A program made the translations under genes and the position numbers. Positions 1 to 9,914 of a DNA stretch of 64,000 nucleotides are shown piece by piece (position 1 is the first letter of the stretch; each line of letters opens with the position of its first letter). This DNA comes from an uncultured Clostridia bacterium (GTDB lineage: Bacteria; Bacillota; Clostridia; UBA1381), in assembly GCA_947591315.1 (NCBI GenBank), contig CANQDD010000011.1, positions 1 through 64,000 of the forward strand. The letters are read 5' to 3'. The notes under the pieces were generated by a model. It saw only the letters and a program-made list of their open reading frames with translations. It was not told the DNA's origin and searched no databases.

Positions 1-576
1 CACGCGGAGAATTACGTGTGCAATTTCTTTGCGTCCGCGAGCATACCGCCCGACAAGTACCCGTACGCCTTAAATTCTGTGCTGCCGAGCGATATAGTGT
101 GCTTCGGCGCGACACAGGTCGGCGGCGATTTTCACGCGAACAAAAGCGCGAAATCGAAGCGGTACGTGTACAGAATACTTAACCGCGAGTTTCCCGACGC
201 GGTACTCTGTCGTTACGCGTGGCATTACAGATACCCGCTTGATATTCAAAAAATGTGTGAGGCGGCAAAAGCGTTTTTGGGCGAGCATGATTTTATCGGC
301 TTCGCGTCGAGCGGTTTTTCGGTCAAAACGACCGTCAGAACGATATATTCGCTTGACGTGACGCGCGAGGGAGAAATTATAACCGTTGACATACACGGAA
401 ACGGATTTTTGTATAATATGGTGAGGATCATCACCGGCACACTCGTGTCGGTCGGCGGCGGTAAGATAAATCCCGCCGACATGACCGGTATAATAGCGTC
501 CCGTGACCGCGAAAGGGCGGGTATTACCGCCCCGCCGGAGGGACTGTGCCTGAAGGAGGTGTATTATGATGAATAA
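1..576 (+). CDS. truA: tRNA pseudouridine synthase A, C-terminal part (5' end outside window)
   Basis: This is the carboxy-terminal two thirds of TruA, which converts uridines 38-40 of the tRNA anticodon arm to pseudouridine. The frame is open from base 1 (reading H-A-E-N-Y-V), so the GTG at 16 is an internal codon and the true start, with the catalytic Asp, lies upstream of the window. Visible family motifs are the KRYVYRI strand, the region around HDFIGFASSG, and the GNGFLYNMVRIITG segment that ends the second domain. It overlaps the next gene by 11 bases, which carries its ribosome binding site inside the truA end, so the two are probably translationally coupled. Confidence 0.93.
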   Translation, partial: HAENYVCNFFASASIPPDKYPYALNSVLPSDIVCFGATQVGGDFHANKSAKSKRYVYRILNREFPDAVLCRYAWHYRYPLDIQKMCEAAKAFLGEHDFIGFASSGFSVKTTVRTIYSLDVTREGEIITVDIHGNGFLYNMVRIITGTLVSVGGGKINPADMTGIIASRDRERAGITAPPEGLCLKEVYYDE

Positions 577-1984
577 CGACGAGACAAACAAAAGCCCCAT
601 TGACGAGCTTGTAACGTACGCCGAAGATAATACACCCGACTACGAGGACGATTTTGACAGTGCGCCTCCCGTACCCGACGCGTCCGAGCCGCCCGTCAGC
701 TCGGACGGCGAACATGAGGACGAGCCCCTCTACGATGACGAGTACGATGATGAGTATGACGAAGAATATTATGACGATGACGGCAGCGAAACGAGCGGCG
801 ACAGTAAAAAAAAGATAAAGAAAATAATCATAGCAGCCGTAATTCTTGCGCTGCTGACGGGTATAGCCGCCGTTTTGAGCATAGACACCGGAATAATCGC
901 GACGTACAAGAAAAACTTTGCGAATAACTTTTCAAAAATATTCGGCGTGTTTACAATGAAAACGGCTGACAGCGGTATTCAATATGAGGACGCGCAGAAC
1001 GACAGCTACAATACGGGGGTGCGCGAAAGCATAACGGTTTCGGACGGCGTGCGCGGCGCGGAGGTGCTCCCGTACAGGGACGGCGTTGTATGCGCCTCGC
1101 CAAACCACCTTACGTACATAGACGCGTCCGGCAATACGGTATGGAGCGAGGATACGCTTATAGCAAATCCGCTTGTTTCCGCGAGCGGCGGCTACATACT
1201 GGCAGCTGAAAAGGGCGGAAGTAAGCTGTGTCTTTACAACGGCAGCAGCATGCTGTACGAAGCCGACGATCCCGACAGTATAGCCGCTGTCAAGGTCTCA
1301 TCGGCAGGCGATTCGGTGCTCATCACGAGCAAGCCGGCGTACAAAGGCGGCATATCGGTTTACAATAAGCTCGGTGAACAGATTTACTCGTGGGCGTCGG
1401 GAAGCGGCGTCGTTATAGGCGCGGACATATCGCCGACGTCGAGAAACATTGCCGTGTCGCTCCTGAATACGGAGACGTCGGCGAAAAGCATTATACAGTT
1501 TTTTGACATAAACGAAACGCAGAGCCGCGCGCAGGTGAACGCCGAGGATACCGTTATGTTTGATCTGCGGTTTGTCGGGAATACCTTGACGGCGTTCGGC
1601 GACAACCGTCTCGCGGTGCTTTCGTCGGACGGCGGCGTTGTGGCTGACAATGACCTCACAAGCTGTCAGCTCACACATTCCGCTATGGACGACAACGGCA
1701 ACACCGTGCTCACGCTGTATGACGGCGCAGTTCCGAAGCTGAATTTATACAACGGCAGCGGAAAAGAGCTGTCAAGCGTTACTATGGACGGTATGGCTGA
1801 TTTTGTCGATATACACGAGAACACCGTGCTTTACAGCATAGGACGCGACGTATTTATCGGCAGACCGGGCATAGGCAGTCTCACAAAATATACCGCGGCT
1901 ATGGATATTAAAAAGCTTATACTTATATCGCCGAGCACGTTCGCGATAGTATATTCAAACAGTATCGAATTTGTTAAGGTCTGA
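566..1984 (+). CDS. DUF5711-like membrane-anchored beta-propeller protein
   Basis: A 472-residue protein of unknown function. Residues 1-80 are strongly acidic (runs of D, E and Y), residues 87-105 are a single membrane segment behind a KKKIKK patch, and the rest is an extracellular region of repeated strands resembling a PQQ/WD-like propeller (recurring patterns such as YIDASGNTVW, YNGSGKEL). This layout and the position just before cvpA match the DUF5711 family of Clostridia as I remember it. An AAGGAGGT site at about 552-559 precedes the ATG. It overlaps truA and is followed 12 bases later by cvpA, so it belongs to the same operon. The function is unknown; a cell-envelope role is an inference from topology. 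Confidence 0.72.
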   Translation: MMNNDETNKSPIDELVTYAEDNTPDYEDDFDSAPPVPDASEPPVSSDGEHEDEPLYDDEYDDEYDEEYYDDDGSETSGDSKKKIKKIIIAAVILALLTGIAAVLSIDTGIIATYKKNFANNFSKIFGVFTMKTADSGIQYEDAQNDSYNTGVRESITVSDGVRGAEVLPYRDGVVCASPNHLTYIDASGNTVWSEDTLIANPLVSASGGYILAAEKGGSKLCLYNGSSMLYEADDPDSIAAVKVSSAGDSVLITSKPAYKGGISVYNKLGEQIYSWASGSGVVIGADISPTSRNIAVSLLNTETSAKSIIQFFDINETQSRAQVNAEDTVMFDLRFVGNTLTAFGDNRLAVLSSDGGVVADNDLTSCQLTHSAMDDNGNTVLTLYDGAVPKLNLYNGSGKELSSVTMDGMADFVDIHENTVLYSIGRDVFIGRPGIGSLTKYTAAMDIKKLILISPSTFAIVYSNSIEFVKV

Positions 1985-1996
1985 CAGGAGGTTAAC

Positions 1997-2644
1997 ATGA
2001 GCATTATAGCCGACATTTGTCTCGCGGCAATATTTGTCGCCGCGTTTGTATATTGGTACAGCAAGGGACTTATAAAGTCCGTATGGAAAATTGTCGCTCT
2101 CGCCGCGACAATAATTCTCGTCATGCTTCTGAAAACACCCGTGACAGATTACATATCGCAGACGAAGCTGGCTGAAAACATAAACAACTCGCTCTCGCAG
2201 GTGATAACCGTTCCGCCGGGCGGCGGAGTGAATATAGCGGAAAATCTCAATCTGCCCGAGGTCATACAGGATAAGCTCATGATAGGCATCGACAGCTCGC
2301 TGTCAACCGCCGACGCGATAAAGAACGCCGCCGCGAACGCGCTTACCGGCGCTATCATAAATATCGGCGTGTGCGTCGTGCTGTTTATATTTATACGGCT
2401 TGTGCTTATGGTTTTGTATATAATCATCGACAGCGCGGCAAAGCTCCCGATACTGAAGGGGACGAACAAGTTCCTCGGCGGACTTTTGGGGGTTATAAAC
2501 ATACTGTTTATAGTGCTTCTCATACTTATGCTGCTCGCGATGTACGCGCCGTCGGACAGCGGCTTGTACGAGATTATAAACAACTCTTATCTGGTCAGGT
2601 TTTTATATAACAATAATATACTGCTAAAATTATTTATTAGATAA
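1997..2644 (+). CDS. cvpA: CvpA family integral membrane protein
   Basis: A 215-residue polytopic protein with hydrophobic segments near residues 3-20, 30-46, 115-140 and 160-185. The opening (ADICLAAIFVAAFVYWYSKG) and the long loop with many small residues fit the CvpA family, named from colicin V production and linked in other bacteria to envelope stress tolerance. It begins after an AGGAGG site and lies 12 bases after the DUF5711-like gene and 15 before ilvD, so it is inside the operon. The precise biochemical role is not known. Confidence 0.82.
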   Translation: MSIIADICLAAIFVAAFVYWYSKGLIKSVWKIVALAATIILVMLLKTPVTDYISQTKLAENINNSLSQVITVPPGGGVNIAENLNLPEVIQDKLMIGIDSSLSTADAIKNAAANALTGAIINIGVCVVLFIFIRLVLMVLYIIIDSAAKLPILKGTNKFLGGLLGVINILFIVLLILMLLAMYAPSDSGLYEIINNSYLVRFLYNNNILLKLFIR

Positions 2645-2659
2645 CAGGAGGAAAAAGAA

Positions 2660-4324
2660 ATGTACAGTGACTTGGTAAAAAAAGGACTTGAAAAAACTCC
2701 GCACCGCTCGCTTTTTAAGGCGTCCGGTCTGACGGACGAGGAAATCGAGCGCCCCTTGGTCGGCGTGGTAAGCTCGAAAAACGAGATTATCCCGGGACAC
2801 ATTAACCTCGACAAAATAGCCGAGGCGGTCAAGGCAGGCGTAAGAATGGCAGGCGGCACTCCGCTGGAGTTCCCGTCAATCGGCGTGTGCGACGGTATCG
2901 CTATGGGACATATCGGCATGAAATACTCGCTCGCGTCGCGCGAGCTTATCGCCGATTCCATTGAGTCGATGGCTCTCGCGCACGGTCTTGACGCGCTCGT
3001 CTTGATACCCAACTGCGACAAAATCGTGCCAGGTATGCTTATAGCGGCAGCGAGACTTAACATTCCCTCGATAGTCGTAAGCGGCGGCGCGATGCTCTCC
3101 ATGAATTACGGCGGCAAGTACCGCGACCTTAACACCGCGTTTGAGGCGGTCGGCGCGTTCAAGGCGGGTACGATCGACGAAACGGAGCTTGAAAACCTCG
3201 AAAACGCGGCGTGTCCGTCGTGCGGCTCGTGTTCGGGTATGTTTACTGCAAACTCTATGAACTGCTTAAGCGAGGTGCTCGGTATGGCTCTGCCCGGCAA
3301 CGGCACAATTCCGGCGGTGTACTCTGAGAGAATACGTCTCGCGAAGCACGCGGGTATGAAGGTTATGGAGCTTTTGGAGAAGAACATCAGACCGCGCGAC
3401 ATTATAACTCCCGATTCGATTTACAACGCGCTTAGAGTTGATATGGCTCTGGGCTGCTCGACAAACTCTATGCTTCACCTCCCCGCTATCGCGTACGAGG
3501 CGAAAGCTCCTATCACGCTCGACTACGCAAACGAGATAAGCAAGGAAACGCCGAACCTCTGCCACCTCGCGCCCGCGGGCGAGCATCACATACAGGATTT
3601 ATACGCTGCCGGCGGCGTTCAGGCGCTGATGAACGAGCTTTCAAAGAAGAACCTCCTGAAGCTCGACACAATGACCGTCACGGGCAAGACGCTCGGCGAG
3701 AACATAAAGGGCTGCACCGTTAAGGATTATTCAGTTATCCGTCCTATTGACAACCCGTACAGCGAAACGGGCGGTATCGCGGTGCTTAAAGGCAATCTCG
3801 CGCCCGACGGCTCGGTCGTTAAGCGCAGCGCGGTCGCTCCCGAAATGCTGAAGCACGAGGGCCCCGCAAAGGTGTATAACAGCGAGGAGGAGGCTATCGA
3901 GGCTATTTACACGGGCAAGATTGTAAAGGGCGACGTTGTGGTTATACGCTATGAGGGTCCGAAGGGCGGTCCGGGTATGCGTGAAATGCTCTCCCCCACC
4001 TCCGCTATCTGCGGTATGGGGCTTGACAAGGACGTTGCGCTCATCACAGACGGACGTTTCAGCGGCGCAACGCGCGGCGCGGCGATAGGTCACGTGTCGC
4101 CGGAGGCTCTCGCGGGCGGTACAATCGGACTTTTGAAGGACGGCGATATAATCTCCATTGATATAGACAACTGCAAGCTCGAGGTTAAGCTCTCCGACGA
4201 GGAAATAGCAAAGCGCAGAGCGGAATGGATACCGCAGGAACCGAAAATCAAGACCGGCTACCTCAGACGCTACTCAAAGCACGTCGCCTCCGGTATGCAG
4301 GGCGCGGTTATGATTGATGACTGA
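2660..4324 (+). CDS. ilvD: Dihydroxy-acid dehydratase
   Basis: IlvD dehydrates 2,3-dihydroxy-isovalerate and 2,3-dihydroxy-3-methylvalerate to the 2-oxo acids that give valine, leucine and isoleucine. The 554-residue length is normal. Diagnostic segments are present: [10 protein letters not shown] with an iron-sulfur ligand cysteine, [19 protein letters not shown] with the second cysteine region, [14 protein letters not shown], and [15 protein letters not shown] near the C-terminus. A strong AGGAGG site sits 8 bases before the ATG. It is the last gene of the truA operon. No other branched-chain amino acid gene is nearby. Its terminator has been split by the mobile element that follows. Confidence 0.97.
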   Translation: MYSDLVKKGLEKTPHRSLFKASGLTDEEIERPLVGVVSSKNEIIPGHINLDKIAEAVKAGVRMAGGTPLEFPSIGVCDGIAMGHIGMKYSLASRELIADSIESMALAHGLDALVLIPNCDKIVPGMLIAAARLNIPSIVVSGGAMLSMNYGGKYRDLNTAFEAVGAFKAGTIDETELENLENAACPSCGSCSGMFTANSMNCLSEVLGMALPGNGTIPAVYSERIRLAKHAGMKVMELLEKNIRPRDIITPDSIYNALRVDMALGCSTNSMLHLPAIAYEAKAPITLDYANEISKETPNLCHLAPAGEHHIQDLYAAGGVQALMNELSKKNLLKLDTMTVTGKTLGENIKGCTVKDYSVIRPIDNPYSETGGIAVLKGNLAPDGSVVKRSAVAPEMLKHEGPAKVYNSEEEAIEAIYTGKIVKGDVVVIRYEGPKGGPGMREMLSPTSAICGMGLDKDVALITDGRFSGATRGAAIGHVSPEALAGGTIGLLKDGDIISIDIDNCKLEVKLSDEEIAKRRAEWIPQEPKIKTGYLRRYSKHVASGMQGAVMIDD

Positions 4325-4345
4325 TGAAAATTGCATAAAAACATT

Positions 4346-4356
4346 AAGAGCGTATC
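4346..4356 (+). terminator. Left arm of the split ilvD terminator
   Basis: The sequence AAGAGCGTATC, 22 bases after the ilvD stop, is the exact reverse complement of GATACGCTCTT at 14165-14175, which is followed by a run of Ts. Together they would form an 11-bp Rho-independent terminator stem, now separated by the 9.8-kb element. As it stands, ilvD has lost its own hairpin. Confidence 0.75.
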
Positions 4357-4396
4357 ATGAGGTGGCGTGAGATAAAACAGTAAGATATGTTTTCGG

Positions 4397-5933
<1,537 letters not shown>

Positions 5934-5941
5934 TCAGTATA

Positions 5942-6121
5942 TCACATTTCATTTTGTTTGTCACCGCCTTTTTCGGGATTTTCAGCCATCAATTTCAACA
6001 ATTTTGACGGCAGAGATTTGTGTCCGGCATACACGCCGCTGAAACGATAGGTAGTGTTGCCGCTTTCAAAGGTAAGCGTTATCTGCGGAAGTTCCGCAGA
6101 TAACAGGTTTTTAACTTTCAT
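5942..6121 (-). CDS. Small element-encoded protein of unknown function (59 aa)
   Basis: A 59-codon frame beginning MKVKNLLSAELPQITL and ending KGGDKQNEM. Its ATG overlaps the stop of the upstream DUF4315 gene as ATGA, a sign of translational coupling, and it ends 53 bases before the recombinase start. The composition is that of a small basic soluble protein, with a predicted strand-rich first half (LTFESGNTTYRFSG). Small proteins in this position are common in clostridial mobilizable elements, but I do not recognise a named family. Confidence 0.6.
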   Translation of the reverse strand: MKVKNLLSAELPQITLTFESGNTTYRFSGVYAGHKSLPSKLLKLMAENPEKGGDKQNEM

Positions 6122-6321
6122 ATTGCACCGTTCCTTTCCTTTAGTGATGTCAGTAAATTTTTTAATTCGCTGATTGGAATGTTTGCCTCGTTTACGGCGT
6201 TTATGATTTCTTCATTTTTAAGCTGTGTTTTCTTTGTTTCAAGAGCCTTTATTTCCGCTTGGAGCTTTTTCACTCGCGCTGTTTTGTAATTTATCTTGTC
6301 CGTTATTGTTTGAATATCCAT
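6118..6321 (-). CDS. DUF4315 family protein
   Basis: A 67-residue protein that is almost wholly one coiled coil (KINYKTARVKKLQAEIKALETKKTQLKNEEII split over residues 9-41) followed by a short helical tail. Size, heptad pattern and position between relaxase and recombinase fit DUF4315, a small family of clostridial conjugative and mobilizable elements with no known activity. A GGAGGACAC-type site lies before the ATG. It is 11 bases downstream of the relaxase gene and overlaps the next small gene, so it is part of the mob operon. Confidence 0.75.
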   Translation of the reverse strand: MDIQTITDKINYKTARVKKLQAEIKALETKKTQLKNEEIINAVNEANIPISELKNLLTSLKERNGAI

Positions 6322-6332
6322 AGTGTCCTCCT

Positions 6333-7739
6333 TTACAATTCGGGATCGTTATGCCCTTTGTGATGTTGTGTTTGCTCGGGTTCCCGGTCAGCACGCTCTC
6401 TGTATTCGGCAAGTTTTTTGAGAATGCTCGGCTTTTTCTTCGGCGCTTCCTGCTCCGGCTTTATGTCAAGGAACATATCCACATTTTTCTTTAACACCGC
6501 TATGTCGGTGTATTCATCTTTAATATCCTTGTGCAGAGCCGACAGCTTGGAGATGTCTGTCAAAAGCCGTTGCTTTTCCGCTTCTATTTGTTTAACGCTC
6601 GGCAGCTTGTTGTTCTCCGTCAGGTGCGGTTTTAGCTCGTTCGTTAATCGGCGGAACAGGTCTATCTCCTGTTTATGCTTGGAATAGAAGCTGTTTTTCA
6701 GCAGCGGATTTTTATTTGTGTATTCCTCATAAATCGGTTTGAGGTTTCGATACATATTCAGCTTTTTTATCAAGGTGTCAAGCTCGTTTATTCGTTTTTT
6801 ATCCGACTTGATTTTGTCCGCTGTTTCCTTTAGTTTTTTTGATTTCTCCGATACTCGTTTTGATAAATCATCATAGTCCGCAATACCTCTCTCGTGTATG
6901 ACAATAAGCGTTTTTGCTATCAGCTGTAAATTGTGGATTTTCGCCCATTGTTCATACCCCTTTGATTGCTGACACTTTACGTTGTGTTCGATGTCAATGA
7001 GCAGGTCAACTGTTTTGGGGTGATATGCTCCTTTAATGCGAAGCTCAATATTTTCTTTTTTGTATGCTCCGCCTATGGTGTCGGTTTTGGTAAATCGTTT
7101 GTTATCCGCGTCGCGAAACCACAGAAACTCGTCCTCGCGGACACTATATTTCTTATCGCGCATCCGCCGCAGAAAATCCTCATAATCAACCGCGAACAGG
7201 ATACACTCGTCAATCGCTTTTTTGATTTTGTACTTGTTTGAGATATACGTTTTCTTTTGCTCATAGCTCCGTTTCCGTCCGCTCGGCTCAACGATATTTA
7301 ATCCGTACTCGGCGCATATCTTGTCGCTGATTTCCCGTATTCGGTAGTATGATTTCTTGTCGGAGCGGTAACGCTTGTGATCTTGGAAGCTGACGGCATT
7401 AAATATGATGTGATTGTGGTAGTGGTCTTTGTCGGTATGCGTACAGATGACATATTCATATTTCCCGCCCAAAACCTCGTCGGCGAATTTCTTTTCTATT
7501 GCGTGGCATTGTTCCGCTGTGACTTCGTTCGGCTTAAAGGATTGGATAAGGTGATATGCTTGATTTTCACCGCCGCCATTTGCCGATTGCGCTGTCAGAG
7601 CAAATTCAAGCTCCGCTGTTTCACAAGCGCAGCCGAAGGTTGAGATATATTTGCCGTTTTCTGTTTTATCAGAATTGCCGATATATGTTATTGACTTGCC
7701 GAGAGTGTGTTTGATAGGGTGTATTTTAGTAATTGCCAT
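6333..7739 (-). CDS. Relaxase (MobA/VirD2-type mobilization nuclease)
   Basis: The relaxase nicks the element at its origin of transfer and leads the strand into the recipient. Residues 1-180 form the nuclease domain, with the metal-binding signature H101-T-D103-K-D-H106-Y-H108-N-H110 and an upstream LIQSF strand. Residues 300-440 are mostly coiled coil and basic, ending in a Pro/Glu/Gln tail. The length (468) suits mobilizable-element relaxases. Its start overlaps the end of mobC by 52 bases, as is usual for MobC-relaxase pairs. Confidence 0.9.
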   Translation of the reverse strand: MAITKIHPIKHTLGKSITYIGNSDKTENGKYISTFGCACETAELEFALTAQSANGGGENQAYHLIQSFKPNEVTAEQCHAIEKKFADEVLGGKYEYVICTHTDKDHYHNHIIFNAVSFQDHKRYRSDKKSYYRIREISDKICAEYGLNIVEPSGRKRSYEQKKTYISNKYKIKKAIDECILFAVDYEDFLRRMRDKKYSVREDEFLWFRDADNKRFTKTDTIGGAYKKENIELRIKGAYHPKTVDLLIDIEHNVKCQQSKGYEQWAKIHNLQLIAKTLIVIHERGIADYDDLSKRVSEKSKKLKETADKIKSDKKRINELDTLIKKLNMYRNLKPIYEEYTNKNPLLKNSFYSKHKQEIDLFRRLTNELKPHLTENNKLPSVKQIEAEKQRLLTDISKLSALHKDIKDEYTDIAVLKKNVDMFLDIKPEQEAPKKKPSILKKLAEYRERADREPEQTQHHKGHNDPEL

Positions 7740-8026
7740 ATCTCGTCCACCTTCGCTTTGATAATCTCAACGTCTTGTTTCATAATTCCATAGGTATTGG
7801 CGTTCCGCACGATTTGATTGATATTCTTCCCGATAGCGTTCATCTCTTTAACAACCGCTTTCAAGTCGGAAGTATCAACATTTACCACGAACCCGTCAAT
7901 AGCCATTTTCCGCAGATACGCACCTCGATTAGTCACGTTAGCCAACTGTACGCGCCTATTAATCTGTTCCAATTCTTTCTCATCAACATAAAATTTCATC
8001 TGAATATTCCGCTTACGCTTATCCAA
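7688..8026 (-). CDS. mobC: MobC-like mobilization accessory protein
   Basis: A relaxosome accessory protein that binds near the origin of transfer. The region from MKFYVDEKELEQINRR is a ribbon-helix-helix type opening, and the C-terminal half (LKAVVKEMNAIGKNINQIVRNAN) is the MobC family signature. A longer frame exists upstream, but the start is placed at TTG 8026 because GGGAGG sits 8 bases before it and the extra residues do not look like MobC. This gives 112 residues. The gene opens the minus-strand mob operon, divergent from the XRE regulator. Confidence 0.83.
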   Translation of the reverse strand: MDKRKRNIQMKFYVDEKELEQINRRVQLANVTNRGAYLRKMAIDGFVVNVDTSDLKAVVKEMNAIGKNINQIVRNANTYGIMKQDVEIIKAKVDEIWQLLKYTLSNTLSASQ

Positions 8027-8065
8027 AATTTTTGCCTCCCTTCGTGTAGTAAGGAAACTTTTTTG

Positions 8066-8087
8066 CAAAATCCCGCAAGGGATTTTG
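8066..8087 (-). other. Candidate origin of transfer hairpin
   Basis: A perfect 9-bp inverted repeat, CAAAATCCC-GCAA-GGGATTTTG, lies 40 bases before mobC. On the minus strand it reads AAAGTGCTCC, then the hairpin with CTTGCGGGATTTT. This resembles the AAGTGCGCCCT plus GGGATTT nick region of RSF1010/pGO1-class oriTs, where an inverted repeat also sits beside the nick. Location just upstream of mobC and relaxase is typical for oriT. The assignment rests on this resemblance only. Confidence 0.45.
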
Positions 8088-8097
8088 GAGCACTTTC

Positions 8098-8112
8098 GGT
8101 ACTTTGAGTACC
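8098..8112. promoter_or_regulatory. Palindrome GGTAC-N5-GTACC, possible operator
   Basis: GGTAC and GTACC flank five bases in the region between mobC and the XRE gene. A degenerate form survives in the second copy (near 30108-30120) and a half site in the third (near 52695). It could bind the XRE repressor or MobC, but no binding data support it. Confidence 0.35.
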
Positions 8113-8279
8113 ATAGTATTATGCTTGCTAAAAAAGTTCCACCTATTATTAGCACTATAAATACGTTGTTTTCTCGTTTTTACCTGAAATCAGAGAATAT
8201 CTGTATCAATAGTACATATTTATTATATCAGCGAACTAATAATATGTCAATAGTATTTTAAAAAATTTTATTTATGTAC

Positions 8280-8308
8280 TTGAAATTCATAAATAAATAT
8301 GCTATACT
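8280..8308 (+). promoter_or_regulatory. Promoter of the element XRE regulator
   Basis: TTGAAA at 8280-8285 and TATACT at 8303-8308 are 17 bases apart and 20 bases upstream of the ATG at 8329. The same promoter with the same spacing stands before the third copy of the gene at 52971-52999. The repeated TTCATAAAT between the boxes could be an autoregulatory operator. Confidence 0.75.
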
Positions 8309-8328
8309 GTATGTGAGGTGAAGCAAAG

Positions 8329-8838
8329 ATGAATAACGAAGAAACAACAATCGGTCAGCGCGTCAGAAAGGCGCGGAAGGAAAAAGGGTATAACCAAACG
8401 GAGCTTGCGAACGCTCTCGGTAAATCGCTTCGTACAATACAAAAGTACGAAAACGGCGAGATTGAAATTTCAATCAGTATGCTGAATGAGCTTGCAAGGG
8501 TTCTTGACACCACCACAACGCATCTGCTCGGCTACAAAACCGAAACGGTGAAACCGCAGATTACCACGTTTGCTGATGTCGCGGTAATGCTGTTTGAGCT
8601 TGAAAAGGTCGCGGGGCTTAAATTTGATATTGATGTAAAGCGTCCGCCGCGAGATGATAATTGGGAGTGCTCCATAAAGTTTGACGGAAAGGCAAAGACC
8701 GACCTTAACGCCGATATGTGCCTTTTTCTTGAGGACTGGTCGGACGCAAGAGAGAATTACTCAACAGAGCGGTACGCGGATTGGAAGGATAAGACGCTTG
8801 CGTATTATTCAAGGTTGGCGGTGGCGAAACAACCGTAG
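8329..8838 (+). CDS. XRE-family transcriptional regulator of the element
   Basis: A 169-residue repressor-like protein. Residues 8-65 are a Cro/cI helix-turn-helix (IGQRVRKARKEKGYNQTELA ... RTIQKYENGE). The C-terminal part (residues 75-160, with ADVAVMLFELEKVAGLKFDI and CLFLEDWSDARENY) is shared with the copies at 53020 and 30197 but not with any family I can name. It is divergent from mobC and presumably governs the shared intergenic region. The gene ends earlier than its 53020 homologue, losing the acidic tail. Confidence 0.88.
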   Translation: MNNEETTIGQRVRKARKEKGYNQTELANALGKSLRTIQKYENGEIEISISMLNELARVLDTTTTHLLGYKTETVKPQITTFADVAVMLFELEKVAGLKFDIDVKRPPRDDNWECSIKFDGKAKTDLNADMCLFLEDWSDARENYSTERYADWKDKTLAYYSRLAVAKQP

Positions 8839-8917
8839 ACAGAAAAAACAGAGATACGAAATATGTTTTTGAACAATATTAATAACATAAATAATTAAAA
8901 TGAAAGGATGATACATT

Positions 8918-9613
8918 ATGGATTACACGGTATTTAACACATATAAAAAATGGAGAAAAAAGGCGGGGAAAAAGAATGCAAAAAAATTATTTAACTCATC
9001 TCCAAAATTAATAATGGCGCTAGTTGTCATTCTAGTAATAAATAGTATTGCAATTCTTGTAATAGATGTTTTAGAAGCACTTAATGCTATAAGTCATGGC
9101 TCGGTATGGATGTTTATATCATTTGTGACACTATTTATTGTCATAATAGTATTATATATACTCACAACATCTTATTATAAAAATAATATTAAAAAGAATT
9201 TAAAAGCCAAACAAAAACAAGCCAAGATATTAAAAAAAGAATTAAAGGCCATTGGATATAAAAAGAAGAATCAATTAAAACAATTGTGCAACCGAATGAA
9301 CGAAAAATACGAAAAAGAAAATTTGTGGATACAACGTATGCAAAAAATTATAGATAGCATTTTTATTTCACTATTTATTCCCATAAATCTAAAAATATTT
9401 GAAATTCTGGCAGATAAAAATTTTGATATAGCTAATATAATATACATTACTGGATATGGGTTAATATTCTTGTTCGCCTCATATTGCCTCTTGGTAGGAT
9501 TGGTTCAATTGTGTAAAGTGTTTATATGCCGACTAAATACCATCGAAGAGATGATTGAGGATATACATTATATTTTGGATCATTTCTTCCCGATAGATGA
9601 TAATGATGTATAA
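8918..9613 (+). CDS. Membrane protein of unknown function
   Basis: A 231-residue protein with four likely membrane segments (about residues 31-52, 62-83, 145-165 and 172-197) and a very basic cytoplasmic stretch between the pairs (IKKNLKAKQKQAKILKKELK). The coding sequence is much richer in A and T than its neighbours, a hint of separate acquisition. It lies between the XRE regulator and the structured RNA of the element and is read in the same direction. GAAAGGAT precedes the ATG. I do not recognise the family. Confidence 0.6.
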   Translation: MDYTVFNTYKKWRKKAGKKNAKKLFNSSPKLIMALVVILVINSIAILVIDVLEALNAISHGSVWMFISFVTLFIVIIVLYILTTSYYKNNIKKNLKAKQKQAKILKKELKAIGYKKKNQLKQLCNRMNEKYEKENLWIQRMQKIIDSIFISLFIPINLKIFEILADKNFDIANIIYITGYGLIFLFASYCLLVGLVQLCKVFICRLNTIEEMIEDIHYILDHFFPIDDNDV

Positions 9614-9690
9614 TGAAAGTTTTTGAACCTATGTTTTTCACCGTACAGATATTTGTGCAGAATATTATTGATTTTGGTTGTCAAAAAATA

Positions 9691-9719
9691 TTTACAACCT
9701 TCGTTAAGTATGATACAAT
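9691..9719 (+). promoter_or_regulatory. Promoter of structured RNA 3
   Basis: TTTACA at 9691-9696 and TACAAT at 9714-9719 with a 17-base spacer. The closing helix of the RNA begins 7 bases after the -10 box, where transcription should start. Confidence 0.75.
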
Positions 9720-9725
9720 TATACT

Positions 9726-9886
9726 TGCGACATACTATACTTGTTCAGGCTTGCGCTTTGCCAATAAGCGCATGCTTTGATTTTTCATACCTGAGTAAGT
9801 AATTGTATGAAAGTGTGTCGCAGCATTTAATCAAGGTGGCGTTTTTGGAGTGCGCCGCTGTAGATTTATGCACGGCGCACTTTTTT
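9726..9886 (+). ncRNA. Structured RNA 3 (leader of the LRR surface-protein gene)
   Basis: The predicted transcript starts at a terminal helix, TGCGACATACT (9726-9736) with AGTGTGTCGCA (9812-9822). Inside are a second helix, ACTTGTTCAGG (9739-9749) with CCTGAGTAAGT (9790-9800), and an apical hairpin GCGCTT (9753-9758) with AAGCGC (9766-9771). After the terminal helix comes GGTGGCG-TTTTT, then a terminator GTGCGCCG (9850-9857) with CGGCGCAC (9873-9880) and six Ts. GTGGCG can also pair with CGCCGC, so two alternative hairpins are possible. The ribosome binding site of the LRR gene follows only about 15 bases later, so this may be an attenuator. It shares its build with the RNAs at 62471 and 62659. 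Confidence 0.62.
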
Positions 9887-9914
9887 ATTAAAATCACATA
9901 CGGAGGTTAAAATC

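Noticed and set aside
7688-8155. Longer 155-residue start for MobC
   Set aside because: The extra residues come from the conserved control region with the candidate oriT, and a GGGAGG site points to the TTG at 8026.
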